Shown here in pieces: positions 5,735 through 6,582 of a DNA stretch of 6,582 nucleotides. Source of the DNA: DASSKF01 sp035690725 (GTDB lineage Bacteria > Actinomycetota > Actinomycetes > Actinomycetales > Dermatophilaceae). The stretch covers positions 1 through 6,582 of the forward strand of contig DASSKF010000056.1 of NCBI GenBank assembly GCA_035690725.1, in the 5' to 3' direction. A program made the translations under genes and the position numbers. Numbering within the stretch: position 1 is the first letter of the stretch; every line of letters starts with the position of its first letter. The notes under the pieces were generated by a model, which searched no databases, was not told where the DNA came from, and saw only the letters and a list, made by a program, of their open reading frames with translations.

Positions 5735-5989
5735 TCAGGAGCGGGTGCGCTGGTACCAGCGGTAGCCGCCACCGACGACGAGGAACACGGCCAGCCCGGC
5801 CAGCCACAGCAACAGGCCGTGCAGGGGCTCGGCGCCCGTGCTGACGGCATACGCGGTGGTGTCGGCGGGCTGGAAGGGCCGTGGGTCGCGGGGAGTGTGG
5901 GGGCCGGCAAGGGCCGGGCTGCCGACGAGCACGAGCAGGGTGGCCACGAGCCCGATCGGCACCGCGGTCGTGCGGGTTGCTGCGCGCAC
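5735..5989 (-). CDS. Small membrane protein with signal peptide and C-terminal membrane helix
   Basis: An 84-aa protein of unknown function. GTG 5989 (minus) is chosen because AGGAGG lies 7 nt upstream. An in-frame ATG at 6037 would add 16 polar residues ahead of the signal sequence and has no ribosome site. Residues 2-28 are a signal peptide: RAATR, a hydrophobic core around IGLVATLLVLVG, and SPALA before Gly29. A short Pro-rich outside segment of about 30 residues follows (GPHTPRDPRPFQPAD...). A single membrane helix spans about residues 58-76 (GLLLWLAGLAVFLVVGGG), ending in the basic tail YRWYQRTRS on the cytosolic side. This is a type I topology with a tiny external domain. It is convergent with the RTX-protein gene and divergent from the vapBC pair, so it is a single-gene unit. 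Confidence 0.7.
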   Translation of the reverse strand: MRAATRTTAVPIGLVATLLVLVGSPALAGPHTPRDPRPFQPADTTAYAVSTGAEPLHGLLLWLAGLAVFLVVGGGYRWYQRTRS

Positions 5990-5996
5990 CGAGTCC

Positions 5997-6002
5997 CCTC
6001 CT
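5997..6002 (-). promoter_or_regulatory. Ribosome site fixing the start of the small membrane protein
   Basis: A perfect AGGAGG on the minus strand, 7 nt before GTG 5989. It rules in that start over ATG 6037. Confidence 0.6.
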
Positions 6003-6063
6003 CCCGAGTCGGCCGTTGGACTCTCAAGCGCATTCAAACAACCCGACGACGCCTGAGGTCAAA

Positions 6064-6097
6064 CTTCTTGGATCCGGCAGGTGCGTTTCACAAGAAG
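6064..6097. repeat. Inverted repeat in the divergent intergenic region
   Basis: CTTCTTG (6064-6070) and CAAGAAG (6091-6097) are perfect 7-bp arms separated by 20 bp, in the most AT-rich patch of the window. They lie between the small membrane protein and vapB. They could be an operator for either gene or a weak hairpin. A chance occurrence cannot be excluded. Confidence 0.35.
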
Positions 6098-6161
6098 GGG
6101 GCCGAGGTCTTCCGGTGCAATCCGTTGTCCACAGGTGGATAGGCCATGCCAGGCGGAGGCC

Positions 6162-6178
6162 GGTGCCACACTGGCACC
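6162..6178. promoter_or_regulatory. Candidate VapB operator abutting the vapB start codon
   Basis: GGTGCCA (6162-6168), a CAC spacer and TGGCACC (6172-6178) make a perfect inverted repeat ending one base before ATG 6179. VapB/FitA ribbon-helix-helix antitoxins bind inverted repeats at their own promoters, so this is the natural candidate for autorepression. Confidence 0.5.
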
Positions 6179-6409
6179 ATGAGGCGCATGAACCTTCGAG
6201 ACGTCCCCGACGAGGTGTACGAGGCGCTCGCGGAAGCTGCCCGCGCCAACCGGCAGTCGTTGTCGGCGTACGTGGTCGATCGGTTGACCGAGGTGGCGCA
6301 GGTGGCTCGGGTCGCGGACTACGTGGCGGCCTATCCGCGACCCCAGGGCACGCACGCCAGTCTGGAGGACGCGGTGGCCGCCGTACGGGAGGGGCGGGAG
6401 GTTCGGTGA
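6179..6409 (+). CDS. vapB: VapB/FitA-type ribbon-helix-helix antitoxin
   Basis: A 76-aa antitoxin expected to bind and inhibit the PIN toxin encoded next and to repress the operon. Residues 4-38 carry the ribbon-helix-helix fold: a short beta strand MNLRDVPDEV, then helix A (YEALAEAARANR) and helix B (SLSAYVVDRLTEVAQ). The 'LRDVPDEV...L...A...QSL..Y' pattern is characteristic of actinobacterial VapB proteins. Residues 40-76 are an extended, acidic/basic tail (SLEDAVAAVREGREVR) that would wrap the toxin. ATG 6179 gives the usual family N-terminus. ATG 6188 is a possible shorter start and ATG 6146 a longer one. No ribosome site lies at proper distance from 6179 (GGAGG at 6155-6159 is 19 nt away), so a leaderless mRNA is possible. 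The stop overlaps the toxin GTG by 4 bp. Confidence 0.85.
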   Translation: MRRMNLRDVPDEVYEALAEAARANRQSLSAYVVDRLTEVAQVARVADYVAAYPRPQGTHASLEDAVAAVREGREVR

Positions 6410-6582
6410 GCCTGTGCGTGGTCGATGCCTCCGTCATGACCGCGTTCTACGCCATCGACGACCGACGTCGTGACGACATCGCAGCCCGCTTGGCCAGCGG
6501 CGACGCCCTCTTCGCCCCGGCACACCTCGATGTCGAGGTGCTGTCCGGCCTCAGGCGCATGGCCCGAGACCGCCCCGCGCTC
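6406..6582 (+). CDS. vapC: VapC-type PIN-domain ribonuclease toxin, N-terminal part (3' end outside window)
   Basis: The first 59 residues of a PIN-domain protein; the frame is open to the window end. VapC toxins are Mg2+-dependent RNases that cut tRNA or rRNA. Visible are the first strand and catalytic acid, VVDASV (Asp7), and the second acid in APAHLDVEVLSGLRR (Glu44), both in the expected PIN positions. The remaining acids lie beyond the window, so an intact active site cannot be confirmed. GTG 6406 overlaps the vapB stop (GTGA), with GGAGG (6397-6401) 4 nt upstream, inside vapB. The next residues after Glu44 keep the family's hydrophobic/Arg helix. The RNA target cannot be told from sequence. 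Confidence 0.85.
   Translation, partial: MSLCVVDASVMTAFYAIDDRRRDDIAARLASGDALFAPAHLDVEVLSGLRRMARDRPAL

Noticed and set aside
4294..6033. Minus-strand open frame of 579 codons
   Set aside because: It runs antisense to the RTX-protein gene; its product is Pro/Arg/Val-rich low-complexity sequence without domains. GC-rich third positions keep the opposite strand open. The RTX repeats and signal peptide on the plus strand are decisive.
6125..6133. TTGTCCACA, identical to an actinobacterial DnaA box
   Set aside because: It is a single box with no companions and no replication genes nearby. One 9-mer is expected by chance and gives no support for an origin.

Overview
The window is very GC-rich, and nearly every real gene shows strong GC3 codon bias, GTG starts and GTGA stop/start overlaps. 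This points to a high-GC Gram-positive actinomycete (Actinomycetota). I cannot name the genus. The gene mix is accessory in character: the end of an arsenic-resistance gene, several small proteins of unknown function, two unrelated toxin-antitoxin modules, and a fragment of a response regulator.

Layout. Positions 1-435 hold the 3' end of an arsenite S-adenosylmethyltransferase (ArsM), cut by the window edge. Positions 598-2814 carry four same-strand genes with good Shine-Dalgarno sites: a 73-aa protein with a PCxGC...LN motif, a 138-aa protein unusually rich in Trp and Cys, a 408-aa multidomain protein translationally coupled to it, and a 65-aa helical protein. None has a function I can name. 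Together they are the best candidate here for an undescribed system. At 2803-2886 on the minus strand lies what looks like the last 27 codons of a response-regulator receiver domain, a probable deletion scar.

Positions 3039-4243 encode an Xre/MbcA/ParS-type antitoxin and a RES-domain toxin in the usual antitoxin-first order with a 4-bp overlap. A plausible extended -10 promoter and small palindromes lie upstream. Positions 4378-5670 encode a Sec-exported protein with RTX-type calcium-binding nonapeptides. It ends in a strong UUCG-capped hairpin that also serves the convergent small membrane protein at 5735-5989 (minus). After a divergent intergenic region, 6179-6582 encode a VapB-type antitoxin and the start of its PIN-domain VapC toxin, with a perfect 17-bp inverted repeat abutting the vapB start codon.

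How the genes work together: each toxin-antitoxin pair is self-contained (neutralised toxin plus autorepressing antitoxin). The ArsM end, the exported RTX protein and the small membrane protein look like independent units. The 598-2814 group looks like one operon, but this rests on strand, spacing and start/stop overlap only.
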